Part shown: one piece after another, positions 8,249-17,957 of the stretch
How the letters are laid out: each line of letters begins with the position of its first letter
Numbering within the stretch: the stretch's first letter is position 1
From: Alkalihalobacillus pseudalcaliphilus
Lineage (GTDB): Bacteria > Bacillota > Bacilli > Bacillales > Bacillaceae_D
Assembly: GCA_001038565.1 (NCBI GenBank)
Contig: LFJO01000003.1
Location: 251,484 to 315,483, forward strand
DNA: 64,000 bases
Direction: 5' to 3'
Notes under the pieces: model-generated
Databases searched by the model: none
What the model was told of the DNA's origin: nothing
What the model saw: the letters and a program-made list of their open reading frames with translations, nothing else
Made by a program: the position numbers and the translations under genes

Positions 8249-9211
8249 ATGAATATTGAAAAAATAGAAGAAAGGGGTTTTCGAGTAGGTGTTCCAATTC
8301 CTTTTCCAATGAGATATATGTATAGCTATTTATTAAAGGATTATGAGCATTATGTCTTAATCGATGTGGGGCTAAATAACAAAGAGGCGAAAGACTATTG
8401 GTTAGCTGTATTCGCCGAACTTCAGATCGAACCTACCATGATTAAAACGATCTACCTAACCCATTTTCATCCCGATCACTCTGGATTAGCTGGTTGGATG
8501 CAAGAATTAACAGGTGCAGAGCTATTTATGCATGAAATAGATAAGAAAATGCTTGAACAAGTTTTCGCAACAGATTCTAATCAGTCGGCACTTTTAAAAG
8601 ATATGTTTGTAAACTATGGGGTCCCAAATCAATTAAGTGAAGATATTCAAGCGCATATGGACCAATTGGCTAAATATGTTCAACCACTACCAAAAATCCA
8701 ATGCATTCGTGAAAAAATTGTGATCAACGGACAGAGTTGGGAGGTCATTCATTCTCCTGGACATAGTGATGGCCATATATGTCTTTATCAGCGTGATGAT
8801 CGTCTTATGATCGTTGGAGACCATTTGCTCGATAAAATTACCCCTAATATAAGCGTATGGCCCCATGCAAGCCAAAAGCCATTGCATGAGTATATGGAAT
8901 CACTATATAAAATCAAAAAATTGGAAGTAGAGCTTATTTTATCCGCACATGGTTCTCTGATTACCGATCATAAGCTTCGGGCAGATGAAATTATTAGACA
9001 CCATCAAAAGAGATTGGCAAAAATAGAGCAATTGTCATATGGGCAAACAGCGTACCAAATAGCAGAGCAGCTCTTTGCACATAAAAAGCTAACGGCCCAT
9101 CAATGGAGATTTGCTATTGCAGAGACCATTGCCCATATTGTGTATTTAGTAGATGAAAATAGACTCATTCAATCAAAAGCAACACCTCATATATACAGAA
9201 TGAACCAATGA
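8249..9211 (+). CDS. MBL-fold metallohydrolase
   Basis: A 320-residue metallo-beta-lactamase-fold hydrolase. The metal-binding THFHPDH motif is at residues 71-77, a third histidine is His172 in HSPGHSDGH and a bridging aspartate is Asp191 in IVGDHLLD. The C-terminal ~60 residues look like a winged-helix tail, as in YqjP-type and related proteins. The substrate cannot be read from sequence. It starts at ATG 8249 with GAGGAGGGC upstream, right after a dispersed repeat, and is followed by its own terminator. It is not part of the usual gene order at this locus and may have arrived with the mrp operon. Confidence 0.9.
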   Translation: MNIEKIEERGFRVGVPIPFPMRYMYSYLLKDYEHYVLIDVGLNNKEAKDYWLAVFAELQIEPTMIKTIYLTHFHPDHSGLAGWMQELTGAELFMHEIDKKMLEQVFATDSNQSALLKDMFVNYGVPNQLSEDIQAHMDQLAKYVQPLPKIQCIREKIVINGQSWEVIHSPGHSDGHICLYQRDDRLMIVGDHLLDKITPNISVWPHASQKPLHEYMESLYKIKKLEVELILSAHGSLITDHKLRADEIIRHHQKRLAKIEQLSYGQTAYQIAEQLFAHKKLTAHQWRFAIAETIAHIVYLVDENRLIQSKATPHIYRMNQ

Positions 9212-9316
9212 GAAGTACCATACATTTTGGTAGAATGAGAGATGAAATTTTTACTCGCCACTTAAATTACCATGCGATACCTTGTTTTCCCCTTTCATTT
9301 TTTATACGTATGTAGG

Positions 9317-9350
9317 AACCATGAACGAATTAACGTTGATGGTTTTTTTA
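9317..9350 (+). terminator. Rho-independent terminator before mrpA
   Basis: AACCATGAACG (9317-9327) pairs with CGTTGATGGTT (9334-9344) with one mismatch, followed by a run of Ts. It separates the MBL-fold gene from the mrp operon. A TTGACG at 9375-9380 lies just downstream, but no well-spaced -10 box was found with it. Confidence 0.85.
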
Positions 9351-9462
9351 TTGTGAAAATTATATCCAACTATCTTGACGTTTATTTTCCGAGTTAAGAG
9401 GGAATTTTAATTGAAGCAATTAGTAAAAAAGTACTTCATAAAAGCTAGAAAGGAAGGATGAA

Positions 9463-11871
9463 ATGTCAATTCTTCATTTGGCTACACTTAGCCCCTTTAT
9501 CATTGCCCTTACCATTCCATTTATTTATTCTTTTACGAAGAAGCGACATATTGGTTGGTACATTTTACTTGTACCAATCGTGTTATTTATATTTTTCTCA
9601 CAATACATACCTCAATTAAGTCAAGGCATAACCATTTTGTCTGAAGTACAATGGATACCTTCACTCGATTTTCATTTCTCCATTTATTTAGATGGATTGG
9701 CCTTACTTTTTGTATTACTGATTACGGGTATCGGTGCATTAGTTGTTTTTTATTCGATCTTTTACTTAGATAAAAATAAAGAAAACCTCCATCAATTTTA
9801 CACGTACTTATTAATGTTTATGGGAGCAATGCTTGGGATTGTTTTATCCGATAACTTAATTGTTCTCTATGTTTTCTGGGAGTTAACAAGTTTGGCATCT
9901 GCTTTATTAATTAGCTTTTGGTATCAACGCGATCAATCGATTTTTGGAGCTAGAAAATCGATGCTCATCACTGTTTTTGGTGGGTTTGCGATGATGGCTG
10001 GTTTCATCTTGCTTTACCTTGAGGCGAATACATTTAGTATTCAATCGTTAATCGGTCAAGCTGATACATTAGTAGCTAGTCCGCTATTTATTCCGGCAAT
10101 GATCCTCGTATTATTAGGAGCTTTTACAAAATCCGCTCAATTCCCTTTCCATATTTGGTTACCAGATGCCATGGAAGCGCCTACCCCTGTAAGTGCCTAT
10201 TTACATTCAGCAACGATGGTTAAAGCCGGTATATATCTTGTTGCAAGGTTAACACCTGTGTTTGGTGTTGCAACTAGTTGGGTTTGGATTTTGATGATTG
10301 TAGGGCTTGTTACGCTAACCTGGGGTGCCCTATGTGCTTTAAGGCAATATGATTTAAAAGGAATTTTAGCTTATTCAACGATTAGTCAGCTCGGCCTCAT
10401 TATGATGTTGTTTGGAATTGGCTCTTATTCGATGAATGTTAGAACGTTTGATGAAGTGAATTTGTATGCAACCTCTATGACAGCAGCTGTCATTCACTTA
10501 ATTAACCATGCTACTTTTAAAGGAAGTTTATTTATGACAGCTGGAATTGTTGATCATGAAACCGGTACACGCGATATTCGAAAATTAGGTGGCTTATTGT
10601 CAATTATGCCAGTCACTTTTACTATATCGCTTATTGGTTTGGCCGCTATGGCAGGAATTCCTCCATTTAATGGATTTTTAAGTAAGGAGAAGTTTTTTAC
10701 GAGTCTCTTAACGATTAGTGAAATGCCTATACATGATAGCTTAGGCATTATGATTCCACTAATTGCTTGGCTAGCGAGTATCATCACGTTCGTATATTGT
10801 GCGATTATGCTGTTTCGAACATTTACAGGGAAATTTGAGCCGAGTAACTATTCAGTAAAGGTTCATGAAGCCCCAATAGGTATGCTGATTAGTCCGATTA
10901 TTTTAGGGATATTAGTTGTTGTGTTAGGCGTTTTTCCGAATCTATTAGTTCCTTATATCATCGAGCCGACCGTTGCTAGCATTTTGCCGGCAGTTGACCG
11001 AGAAGCGGTGAATATTGAGTTGAGTCTCTGGCATGGCTTTGAACTTGAATTATTTATGTCGATTGGTGTTATTTTGATTGGTACATTTTTATTTATAAAG
11101 TTTCCGTCAATAAAAAAGAAGAGCTGCTGGTTAAGTCGAGAACGAGAGTCATTACATCGTGTTTATGAAGAAGGAATTATTGGATTAGATCGTTCGGCGA
11201 AATGGATGACGAAGAAACAAATAACTGGAAGCTTAAGAGACTACATGGCTTATATGCTTATCTTTATCATTGGTATTGTTGCGTATGCGTTTATACGTTC
11301 AAATAGTTTGGCTATGAGTATGGAGGGTATGAGCCCTATAGAACCTTATACGATAGGCTTAATCGCTTTACTCGTATTTAGTACTTTAACAATGCCGTTT
11401 ATGAAAAACCGAATAACCTTACTCATTAATTTAGGTGTCATAGGTTTAGTTTTATCATTACTATTTACTTTATTTAGTGCACAAGATTTGGCACTTACTC
11501 AGTTACTTGTTGAAACGGTAACGATTATTTTACTGTTGCTAACATTTAAATATTTACCTGCTTTTAAAACGGAAAAGCGCTCCAAAACAAAAAAGAGTGT
11601 CAATATCATTTTATCTATATGTGTTGGAGTCGGTGTGTTTTTACTCGGAGTGAGTGCCATTTTATTTAATGGCGATCATGATTTTACTCCAGTCTCTCAG
11701 TATTATATTGAAAACTCCTATGAGCTCGGTGGCGGTACGAATATCGTCAATGTTATTCTTGTAGATTTCCGTGCTCTAGACACATTACTTGAGGTTCTAG
11801 TGCTTGGTATTGTAGGGTTAGCGATTATTACGATGGTTAAGCATCGGATGGGAAGGAGGGAAGATGTATGA
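9463..11871 (+). CDS. mrpA: Na+/H+ antiporter subunit MrpA
   Basis: MrpA is the largest subunit of the multi-subunit Mrp Na+(Li+)/H+ antiporter, which exports sodium and acidifies the cytoplasm at high pH. The 802-residue protein is related to NuoL/NuoM of complex I. It has about twenty membrane segments and the motifs FWELTS near residue 140 and FPFHIWLPDAMEAPTPVSA(Y)LHSATMVKAG. The C-terminal part carries an MrpB-like domain, as in the Bacillus group-1 systems. The length matches B. subtilis MrpA. It is the first gene of a tightly packed operon; mrpB overlaps by 4 bp. Confidence 0.97.
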   Translation: MSILHLATLSPFIIALTIPFIYSFTKKRHIGWYILLVPIVLFIFFSQYIPQLSQGITILSEVQWIPSLDFHFSIYLDGLALLFVLLITGIGALVVFYSIFYLDKNKENLHQFYTYLLMFMGAMLGIVLSDNLIVLYVFWELTSLASALLISFWYQRDQSIFGARKSMLITVFGGFAMMAGFILLYLEANTFSIQSLIGQADTLVASPLFIPAMILVLLGAFTKSAQFPFHIWLPDAMEAPTPVSAYLHSATMVKAGIYLVARLTPVFGVATSWVWILMIVGLVTLTWGALCALRQYDLKGILAYSTISQLGLIMMLFGIGSYSMNVRTFDEVNLYATSMTAAVIHLINHATFKGSLFMTAGIVDHETGTRDIRKLGGLLSIMPVTFTISLIGLAAMAGIPPFNGFLSKEKFFTSLLTISEMPIHDSLGIMIPLIAWLASIITFVYCAIMLFRTFTGKFEPSNYSVKVHEAPIGMLISPIILGILVVVLGVFPNLLVPYIIEPTVASILPAVDREAVNIELSLWHGFELELFMSIGVILIGTFLFIKFPSIKKKSCWLSRERESLHRVYEEGIIGLDRSAKWMTKKQITGSLRDYMAYMLIFIIGIVAYAFIRSNSLAMSMEGMSPIEPYTIGLIALLVFSTLTMPFMKNRITLLINLGVIGLVLSLLFTLFSAQDLALTQLLVETVTIILLLLTFKYLPAFKTEKRSKTKKSVNIILSICVGVGVFLLGVSAILFNGDHDFTPVSQYYIENSYELGGGTNIVNVILVDFRALDTLLEVLVLGIVGLAIITMVKHRMGRREDV

Positions 11872-12302
11872 AGTTTTCAAGGACACATGATGTCATGTAT
11901 CGAGTATTATTAACGATTGTCATATACATCTTATTCTCCTACTCCTTTTATTTATTTTTTGCCGGGCATAATGAACCCGGTGGTGGTTTTATAGGGGGCT
12001 TAATGGCTGGACTTTCACTGATGTTAGTGTATTTATTTTTTGGTCAAAGCAAAGGAAAGGCATTGATGAAAGTAACTTATCCTATTCTTATATCATTAGG
12101 TTTACTACTTTCCATTGGAGTCGGCATGACTGGTGTTTTTGTAGGGGATGCCTTCTTTACACAATACTTTGATTACTTTGACTTGCCATTTCTAGGTGAA
12201 GTGGAGTTAACAACAGCTGTTCCTTTTGATTTAGGAATATTTTTAGGTGTTATCGGAATGGCGATGGCAGCGACAGTAACGATTGCGGAGGATGAGAGCT
12301 AA
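11868..12302 (+). CDS. mrpB: Na+/H+ antiporter subunit MrpB
   Basis: MrpB, 144 residues, is a four-span membrane subunit of the Mrp antiporter. The signature GHNEPGGGFIGGLMAG lies near residues 29-44, after a first membrane helix. The ATG overlaps the mrpA stop and is preceded by the strong site GGAAGGAGGG. It shares its fold with the C-terminal part of MrpA. All seven Mrp subunits are needed for activity in Bacillus, and all are intact here. Confidence 0.97.
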   Translation: MKFSRTHDVMYRVLLTIVIYILFSYSFYLFFAGHNEPGGGFIGGLMAGLSLMLVYLFFGQSKGKALMKVTYPILISLGLLLSIGVGMTGVFVGDAFFTQYFDYFDLPFLGEVELTTAVPFDLGIFLGVIGMAMAATVTIAEDES

Positions 12303-12640
12303 TGGAACTAATCATGTTAATAGCAATCGCTGTCTTATGTGCAATAGGTACGTATTTTTTATTAACACGGAGCTTAATAAGGGTAGCGATTGGCACTATT
12401 TTAATATCACACGGTGTACATTTACTTTTTTTCACATTGGCGGGATTAAGAGAAGGGTATCCACCACTCGTCCATATTAGTGGTGAGCAGGCAACCGATC
12501 CACTACCACAAGCATTAGTATTAACGGCGATTGTCATTGGATTTGGTATTATTGCCTTCCTCATTATTCTTGCTTATCGAATTTATGAGGAACACGGAAC
12601 GGAAGACCTCGAGCAATTAAGAGGTGAAAATCATGAATAA
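12302..12640 (+). CDS. mrpC: Na+/H+ antiporter subunit MrpC
   Basis: MrpC, 112 residues, is a three-helix membrane subunit homologous to NuoK of complex I. The family signatures GTYFLLTRSLIRVAIG, HGVHLLFF and DPLPQALVLTAIVIGF are present. The last carries the conserved short loop between helices 2 and 3. It overlaps mrpB by one base and mrpD by 8 bp. Confidence 0.97.
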   Translation: MELIMLIAIAVLCAIGTYFLLTRSLIRVAIGTILISHGVHLLFFTLAGLREGYPPLVHISGEQATDPLPQALVLTAIVIGFGIIAFLIILAYRIYEEHGTEDLEQLRGENHE

Positions 12641-14117
12641 TTTAGTCATGCTCCCGATTATTATTCCTTTTATAGTCGGTGCTCTTCTGATTATGTTTGC
12701 AAAGCACTATTATGTGCAAAGAGTGATTAGTAGTCTAACGGTCATTGTATTGTTTGCCTTTTCTATTTATTTGGCACTTGATGTATACGAAAATGGAATG
12801 GCCATTTTAGCAGTGGGCGGATGGCAAGCACCGTTTGGCATTGTTTTAGTAGGGGATATGTTTGCAACGATGATGGTTGTATTAGCGACATTGGTTGCAT
12901 TAGTATGCTTATTCTTCTCTTTTCCAACGATGCATTTTGAAAGAGAACGATATTATTTTTATCCTTTTTTCTTTTTCTTACTAACTGGTGTAAATGGAGC
13001 CTTTTTAACCGGGGATTTATTTAATCTTTTTGTATTTCTTGAGGTGATGCTTTTATCGTCTTACGCTTTAATGGTGATGGGAGGAAGCAAGTTTCAGTTA
13101 CGTGAAACATTTAAATATGCCGTTATTAATGTATTCTCCTCCATGATCCTATTAGCAGCTATCGCGTATGTGTATGGGATTGCAGGTACGGTAAATATGG
13201 CCCATCTAGCAGAGCGTGTTAGCAGTTTAGAACAAAATGGACCTTTGCTTGTTGTGGCGATTTTATTCTTTATTGCTTTTGCGATAAAAGGAGCGTTATT
13301 TCCTTTATACTTTTGGCTGCCACGCTCTTATTACGGTCCTCCAGCAGCGATTACGGCCTTGTTTGGAGGGTTATTAACAAAAGTAGGGGTATATGCGATT
13401 ATTCGAGTATTTTCCCTTATTTTCAACCATGATATTGCTTTTACACACCAAACATTAATGCTGATATTAGCAGGCTTTACGATGTTACTTGGGGTTTTAG
13501 GGGCTGTTGCTCAATTTAATTTCAAAAAAATATTAGCCTTTCACATTATTAGCCAAATAGGTTATATGATTATGGGTCTTGGCATTTTTACGATAACAGC
13601 TTTAGCGGGAGCTATTTTCTTTTTAGCACATAATATTATTGTGAAAACAGGACTTATCTTGTATGCAGGTGCAACCGAAAAAATAACCGGCACAAATGAT
13701 TTGAGTAAAATGGGAGGTTTGTTAAAAACACATCCAATATTAGCGTGGTCATTCCTCGTAATGGGTTTATCCATTGCAGGAATTCCGCCTTTGAGTGGTT
13801 TTATCGGTAAATACCCGTTACTATTTGCTTCGTTTGAAGAAGGTCATTATCTCCTAGCAATCCTAGCGTTATTTGTGGGACTCTTAACTTTATTCTCAAT
13901 GCTAAAGATTTTTATGAATGTCTTTTGGGGAAAACAAAAGCATTCGCAAGAGCAGGCGAACACATCTATTTTCTCAACGATGGCACCGATTTTTCTATTA
14001 TTAATTCTTACGGTCTTATTAGGTTTAGCAGCTGAGCCATTCTATCACTATGCGATATTGATGGCTACTGAATTACTTGATCCATCTGTTTATATAGATG
14101 CAGTGTTGAAGGAGTAG
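12633..14117 (+). CDS. mrpD: Na+/H+ antiporter subunit MrpD
   Basis: MrpD, 494 residues, is a NuoM/NuoN-like membrane subunit with about 14 helices that forms a proton-transfer half-channel with MrpA. Visible motifs are FVFLEVMLLSSYALM (with the key glutamate), the AFAIKGALFPLYFWLPRSY segment with its lysine, and AHNIIVKTGL. An upstream in-frame GTG at 12624 lies within the ribosome binding site AGAGGTG, so the ATG at 12633 is chosen. It follows mrpC with a short overlap and precedes mrpE by 5 bp. Confidence 0.96.
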   Translation: MNNLVMLPIIIPFIVGALLIMFAKHYYVQRVISSLTVIVLFAFSIYLALDVYENGMAILAVGGWQAPFGIVLVGDMFATMMVVLATLVALVCLFFSFPTMHFERERYYFYPFFFFLLTGVNGAFLTGDLFNLFVFLEVMLLSSYALMVMGGSKFQLRETFKYAVINVFSSMILLAAIAYVYGIAGTVNMAHLAERVSSLEQNGPLLVVAILFFIAFAIKGALFPLYFWLPRSYYGPPAAITALFGGLLTKVGVYAIIRVFSLIFNHDIAFTHQTLMLILAGFTMLLGVLGAVAQFNFKKILAFHIISQIGYMIMGLGIFTITALAGAIFFLAHNIIVKTGLILYAGATEKITGTNDLSKMGGLLKTHPILAWSFLVMGLSIAGIPPLSGFIGKYPLLFASFEEGHYLLAILALFVGLLTLFSMLKIFMNVFWGKQKHSQEQANTSIFSTMAPIFLLLILTVLLGLAAEPFYHYAILMATELLDPSVYIDAVLKE

Positions 14118-14122
14118 ATATC

Positions 14123-14608
14123 ATGTTATTTCAAATTTTTATGACGATCGTAATTACGGTAACATGGATGTTGTTTCAAAATAGCTTTACCATTGTTGAC
14201 TTAGGTCTTGGTTATGCGGTTAGTATCGGGATTGTATTCTTCTTTATTAGCTTGAAAGGTGAGCGCTTTTATTTAGGAAGGGTCTGGGCTGCTTTTGTGT
14301 TTATTGCTGTGTTCTTAAGAGAACTCGTTGTTGCTAACTTACATGTTGCTAAAATTGTTATCAGTCCAAAAATTGATATAGAACCAGGTATTATTGCGAT
14401 ACCAACAAAACTCCAATCAGAAACAGAAAAAACATTACTTGCAGCATCATTAACGTTAACGCCAGGCTCTTTATCGATGGAGTTTTCTGAAGATGGAAAA
14501 ACTTTATTTGTTCATTTCTTGGAGGCTGGAGACCGTGAAGAGCGGATACGTTTCATTTTAGATACCTTCGAAAAACGAATTTTGGAGGTGACAAGGGACT
14601 ATGTTTAA
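14123..14608 (+). CDS. mrpE: Na+/H+ antiporter subunit MrpE
   Basis: MrpE, 161 residues, is a membrane subunit with two to three N-terminal helices and a cytoplasmic C-terminal domain. The family segment LRELVVANLHVAKIV and the LTPGSLSMEF signature are present. GAAGGAG lies a few bases upstream of the ATG. The 3' end overlaps mrpF by 8 bp. Confidence 0.96.
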   Translation: MLFQIFMTIVITVTWMLFQNSFTIVDLGLGYAVSIGIVFFFISLKGERFYLGRVWAAFVFIAVFLRELVVANLHVAKIVISPKIDIEPGIIAIPTKLQSETEKTLLAASLTLTPGSLSMEFSEDGKTLFVHFLEAGDREERIRFILDTFEKRILEVTRDYV

Positions 14609-14876
14609 TACGATTATCATCACGGTATTATTCATATTATCTATTTCCATTATTCTTAGTAGTATTCGAGTTTTTATTGGACCAACTCTTTCAGATCGAA
14701 TTGTTGCACTTGATACAATCGGGCTACTTCTCATTAGTTTTGTAGCAATGCTTATGATGGTACAAGATACGAATGCTTACACGGATGTCATTATTGTGGT
14801 TGCGATTATTGCTTTTGTCGGCTCCGTATCCATTGCGTTATTCCTTGAGAGGGGTGATTTATTTGAGCGTGATTGA
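14601..14876 (+). CDS. mrpF: Na+/H+ antiporter subunit MrpF
   Basis: MrpF, 91 residues, has three membrane helices. It shows the family motif RVFIGPTLSDRIVALDTIG in the first loop and the conserved DVIIVVAIIAFVGS helix. It has been linked to cholate/Na+ efflux as well as to antiport in B. subtilis. The ATG lies in the end of mrpE with TTGGAGGTG upstream. Confidence 0.96.
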   Translation: MFNTIIITVLFILSISIILSSIRVFIGPTLSDRIVALDTIGLLLISFVAMLMMVQDTNAYTDVIIVVAIIAFVGSVSIALFLERGDLFERD

Positions 14877-15234
14877 ATGGGTTATTTCCATATTGGTTGT
14901 AATAGGAGGTATATTTAGTATCATTGCTGCACTTGGGATTTTACGGTTACCAGATGTTTATTCGCGCTTACATGCAACCGGTAAAAGCTCGGTTACGGCT
15001 TCTTTGCTCATTTTGATAGCTACGTTCATTTATTTTCAGTATGAACATGGACTATTCTTAGGCAAGATCTTATTAGGTATAATATTGATCGTTATTACGG
15101 TACCTATTGCGGTCTTTATCATTGCTCGTTCATCTTATCGCTTGAATTCACCGTTGTCTGATAAAACGATTAGAGATGAGCTCAAGCCTTATTATGAAGA
15201 GTTGAAAGAGCGAGATAAAAAAGAATCTACTTAA
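14863..15234 (+). CDS. mrpG: Na+/H+ antiporter subunit MrpG
   Basis: MrpG, 123 residues, is the last Mrp subunit, with three membrane helices and the signature LGILRLPDVYSRLHATGK. The open frame extends 30 codons further into mrpF, but the TTG at 14863 is preceded by GAGGGGTGA at good spacing and gives the normal family length. This start overlaps mrpF by 14 bp. A terminator follows, so the operon ends here. Confidence 0.94.
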   Translation: MSVIEWVISILVVIGGIFSIIAALGILRLPDVYSRLHATGKSSVTASLLILIATFIYFQYEHGLFLGKILLGIILIVITVPIAVFIIARSSYRLNSPLSDKTIRDELKPYYEELKERDKKEST

Positions 15235-15238
15235 GACG

Positions 15239-15275
15239 AACCATTCCTCATCATATTTATGAGGGATGGTTTTAT
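15239..15275 (+). terminator. Rho-independent terminator after mrpG
   Basis: AACCATTCCTCAT pairs with ATGAGGGATGGTT around CATATTT with one mismatch, followed by TTATTTATT. It lies five bases after the mrpG stop. Confidence 0.85.
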
Positions 15276-15367
15276 TTATTATTGTAAAAAAATAATTATC
15301 GCTGCATCTTACATGGAGTTATCGATACTTGTTTTATAAAAAAAGTAAAAATACATAAAAAAATTAA

Positions 15368-15381
15368 AGTAAGCGGTTACG
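15368..15381 (+). promoter_or_regulatory. Putative cre (CcpA) site upstream of sucC
   Basis: AGTAAGCGGTTACG matches the catabolite-responsive element pattern TGNAANCGNTTNCA at all core positions, missing only the outermost T and A. It lies 210 bp upstream of sucC in a 357-bp non-coding, AT-rich gap. Carbon catabolite control of a citric-acid-cycle gene is plausible but not shown. TAAAAT at 15509-15514 is a possible -10 box; no good -35 was found. Confidence 0.45.
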
Positions 15382-15591
15382 GAAAGAAATTTGGAGAAAG
15401 ATTATAACGGTGGGGGTTATAAGCTTCTGATAATATAAATATTCTTACAATAGAAAAGAATTTGTCGATTTATTGAATAAAATCCTCCACAAATAATTCT
15501 AATAATGCTAAAATAAATATGGTTCTAATCAATCGGGCAAATAATGATTGAGGTTGAAACAATTTAAGTTACCGATAGGAGGCTGGAGAGA

Positions 15592-16752
15592 ATGAATATC
15601 CATGAATATCAAGGGAAAGAGCTCCTTCGTCAATATGGAGTAGCTGTTCCGAATGGTAAAGTGGCATTTTCTGTAGAAGAAGCTGTAGAGGCTGCTAAAG
15701 AGTTAGGCTCACAAGTTAATGTAGTAAAAGCTCAAATCCATGCAGGTGGGCGTGGAAAAGCTGGTGGTGTAAAAGTAGCCAAAAATCTTGAAGAAGTTCG
15801 TACATATGCGAGTGAGATTTTAGGTAAAACGTTAGTTACTCATCAAACGGGTCCTGAAGGTAAAGAAGTAAAGCGCTTACTTGTTGAAGAAGGCTGCGAT
15901 ATTCAAAAAGAATATTATATTGGATTAGTATTAGATCGTGCAACTTCTCGAATTGTGTTAATGGCATCAGAAGAAGGTGGTACGGAGATTGAGGAAGTAG
16001 CAGAAGCAACTCCTGAGAAGATCTTTAAAGAAATTATTGATCCTGCTGTAGGCTTACAAGGTTTCCAAGCAAGAAGAATTGCTTTTAATATTAATATTCA
16101 AAAAGAATTAATTGGTCAAGCTGTTAAATTTATGATGGGCTTATACCAAGTATTTGTTGAAAAAGATGCATCCATAGCAGAAATCAATCCATTGGTAACA
16201 ACGGGTGATGGTAAAGTTATGGCACTTGATGCGAAATTTAACTTTGATTCAAATGCCCTTTATCGTCAAAAGAATGTTCTAGCATTCCGTGATTTAGAAG
16301 AAGAGGATGAAAAAGAGATCGAAGCGTCTAAATACGATTTAAGCTACATCGCATTAGATGGAAATATTGGTTGTATGGTTAATGGGGCTGGACTTGCAAT
16401 GGCAACGATGGATATCATTAAACATTACAATGGTGACCCTGCGAACTTCCTAGATGTTGGGGGCGGTGCAACAGCTGAGAAGGTAACAGAAGCATTCAAA
16501 ATAATCTTATCTGATGACAAGGTTAAAGGGATTTTCGTTAATATCTTCGGTGGTATCATGAAATGTGACATCATTGCAGAAGGAGTAGTTGAAGCAACGA
16601 AACAAGTCGGTTTAGAGATTCCTTTAGTTGTTCGTTTAGAAGGAACAAATGTTGAATTAGGTAAGAAGATTTTAAGTGAGTCTGGCTTAAATATCACGGC
16701 TGCTGATTCAATGGCAGACGGTGCACAAAAAATCGTATCTCTAGTGAAATAG
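15592..16752 (+). CDS. sucC: Succinyl-CoA synthetase beta subunit
   Basis: SucC with SucD converts succinyl-CoA, ADP (or GDP) and phosphate to succinate, CoA and nucleoside triphosphate in the citric acid cycle. The 386-residue protein starts [12 protein letters not shown], has the ATP-grasp domain with [16 protein letters not shown], and the C-terminal ligase domain with the [13 protein letters not shown] loop that contacts the alpha subunit. AGGAGGCTGGAGAG precedes the ATG. sucD follows after 17 bp. Confidence 0.98.
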   Translation: MNIHEYQGKELLRQYGVAVPNGKVAFSVEEAVEAAKELGSQVNVVKAQIHAGGRGKAGGVKVAKNLEEVRTYASEILGKTLVTHQTGPEGKEVKRLLVEEGCDIQKEYYIGLVLDRATSRIVLMASEEGGTEIEEVAEATPEKIFKEIIDPAVGLQGFQARRIAFNINIQKELIGQAVKFMMGLYQVFVEKDASIAEINPLVTTGDGKVMALDAKFNFDSNALYRQKNVLAFRDLEEEDEKEIEASKYDLSYIALDGNIGCMVNGAGLAMATMDIIKHYNGDPANFLDVGGGATAEKVTEAFKIILSDDKVKGIFVNIFGGIMKCDIIAEGVVEATKQVGLEIPLVVRLEGTNVELGKKILSESGLNITAADSMADGAQKIVSLVK

Positions 16753-16769
16753 AAAGGCGGGACAAACAA

Positions 16770-17684
16770 ATGAGTATCCTCATTAATAAAGATACAAAAG
16801 TAATCGTGCAAGGGATTACAGGTAAAACAGGTCTTTTCCATACACAACAAGCTCTTGAGTATGGAACAAATATCGTTGGTGGTGTGACGCCTGGTAAAGG
16901 TGGCACGGAAGTTGAAGGCGTTCCAGTTTTTAATACAGTTTCAGAAGCTGTAGCAGCTACTGGTGCAAACGCAACGGTTATTTACGTACCACCTGCTTTT
17001 GCAGCTGATTCCATTATGGAAGCGGTAGATGCTGAGATTGAGTTAGCGATTTGTATTACAGAAGGTATTCCAGTCATCGATATGGTTAATGTGAAGCGTT
17101 ATATGGAAGGAAAGAAAACACGCTTAATCGGGCCAAACTGCCCAGGTGTAATCACTCCTGAAGAAAGCAAAATTGGTATTATGCCTGGATATATTCATAA
17201 AAAAGGCCATGTAGGCGTTGTTTCACGTTCTGGTACATTAACATATGAAGCGGTACATCAATTATCAACAAACGGTATCGGTCAGTCAAGTGCTGTTGGT
17301 ATCGGTGGAGATCCAGTTAATGGTACGAACTTCATTGATGTATTAGATTTATTTAATGAAGATCCTGACACATATGCCGTGATTATGATTGGTGAAATTG
17401 GTGGAACAGCTGAGGAAGAAGCTGCTGAGTGGATCAAAGCAAACATGAAAAAACCAGTTGTTGGCTTTATCGGTGGTCAAACAGCTCCTCCAGGGAAGCG
17501 TATGGGCCACGCTGGTGCGATTATTTCAGGTGGTAAGGGTACAGCTGCCGAAAAAATTAAAACGCTTGAGAGCTGCGGTGTGAAGGTTGCAGAAACGCCA
17601 TCGGTAATGGGTGAGACATTAATCTCTGTTTTAAAAGAAGAAGGCATTTACGAAAAATGTATCACACATGAAGTAACAAAATAA
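16770..17684 (+). CDS. sucD: Succinyl-CoA synthetase alpha subunit
   Basis: SucD, 304 residues, binds CoA through its N-terminal Rossmann domain ([19 protein letters not shown]) and carries the phosphohistidine that relays phosphate to the beta subunit. This histidine is in [17 protein letters not shown] near residue 249. The IGPNCPGVI and [11 protein letters not shown] segments are as expected. It forms a two-gene operon with sucC and ends at a strong terminator. Confidence 0.98.
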   Translation: MSILINKDTKVIVQGITGKTGLFHTQQALEYGTNIVGGVTPGKGGTEVEGVPVFNTVSEAVAATGANATVIYVPPAFAADSIMEAVDAEIELAICITEGIPVIDMVNVKRYMEGKKTRLIGPNCPGVITPEESKIGIMPGYIHKKGHVGVVSRSGTLTYEAVHQLSTNGIGQSSAVGIGGDPVNGTNFIDVLDLFNEDPDTYAVIMIGEIGGTAEEEAAEWIKANMKKPVVGFIGGQTAPPGKRMGHAGAIISGGKGTAAEKIKTLESCGVKVAETPSVMGETLISVLKEEGIYEKCITHEVTK

Positions 17685-17690
17685 TATTAG

Positions 17691-17723
17691 AAAAACCTCT
17701 GAGCTTAGGCCCAGAGGTTTTTT
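17691..17723 (+). terminator. Rho-independent terminator after sucD
   Basis: AAAACCTCTG pairs with CAGAGGTTTT around AGCTTAGGCC, with a T tract on the 3' side. It lies 6 bp after the sucD stop. Confidence 0.92.
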
Positions 17724-17740
17724 GATGATATAGGAAAGCA

Positions 17741-17820
17741 ATGATGTGAACAAATCGAAATACGCAGCAATGGAGTAGGGAAAAGAATTGTTAAAGCGGT
17801 GTAAATAAAAAAAAGAGAGC
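17741..17820. repeat. Relative of the ~50-bp tandem units
   Basis: GATGTGAACAAATCGAAATACGCAGCAATGGAG resembles the units at 93-240 (CAAAT.AAAATAC..AGCAATGA). A degenerate second unit appears to start near 17795 with CGGTGTAAAT. It lies directly after the sucD terminator and in front of a dispersed repeat, the same relative order as at the window start. Confidence 0.5.
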
Positions 17821-17957
17821 CATTTGATAGCGGAAATAGGAGCCCTATTAACAACGAGTAATTTACCAATGCTGATTTTAGCTTTTGACTTTACAAGTGT
17901 TCATTCCATTGATTCTTTTACTAGAGGCATTTGTTCAATTAAATATTGCTTCTATAC

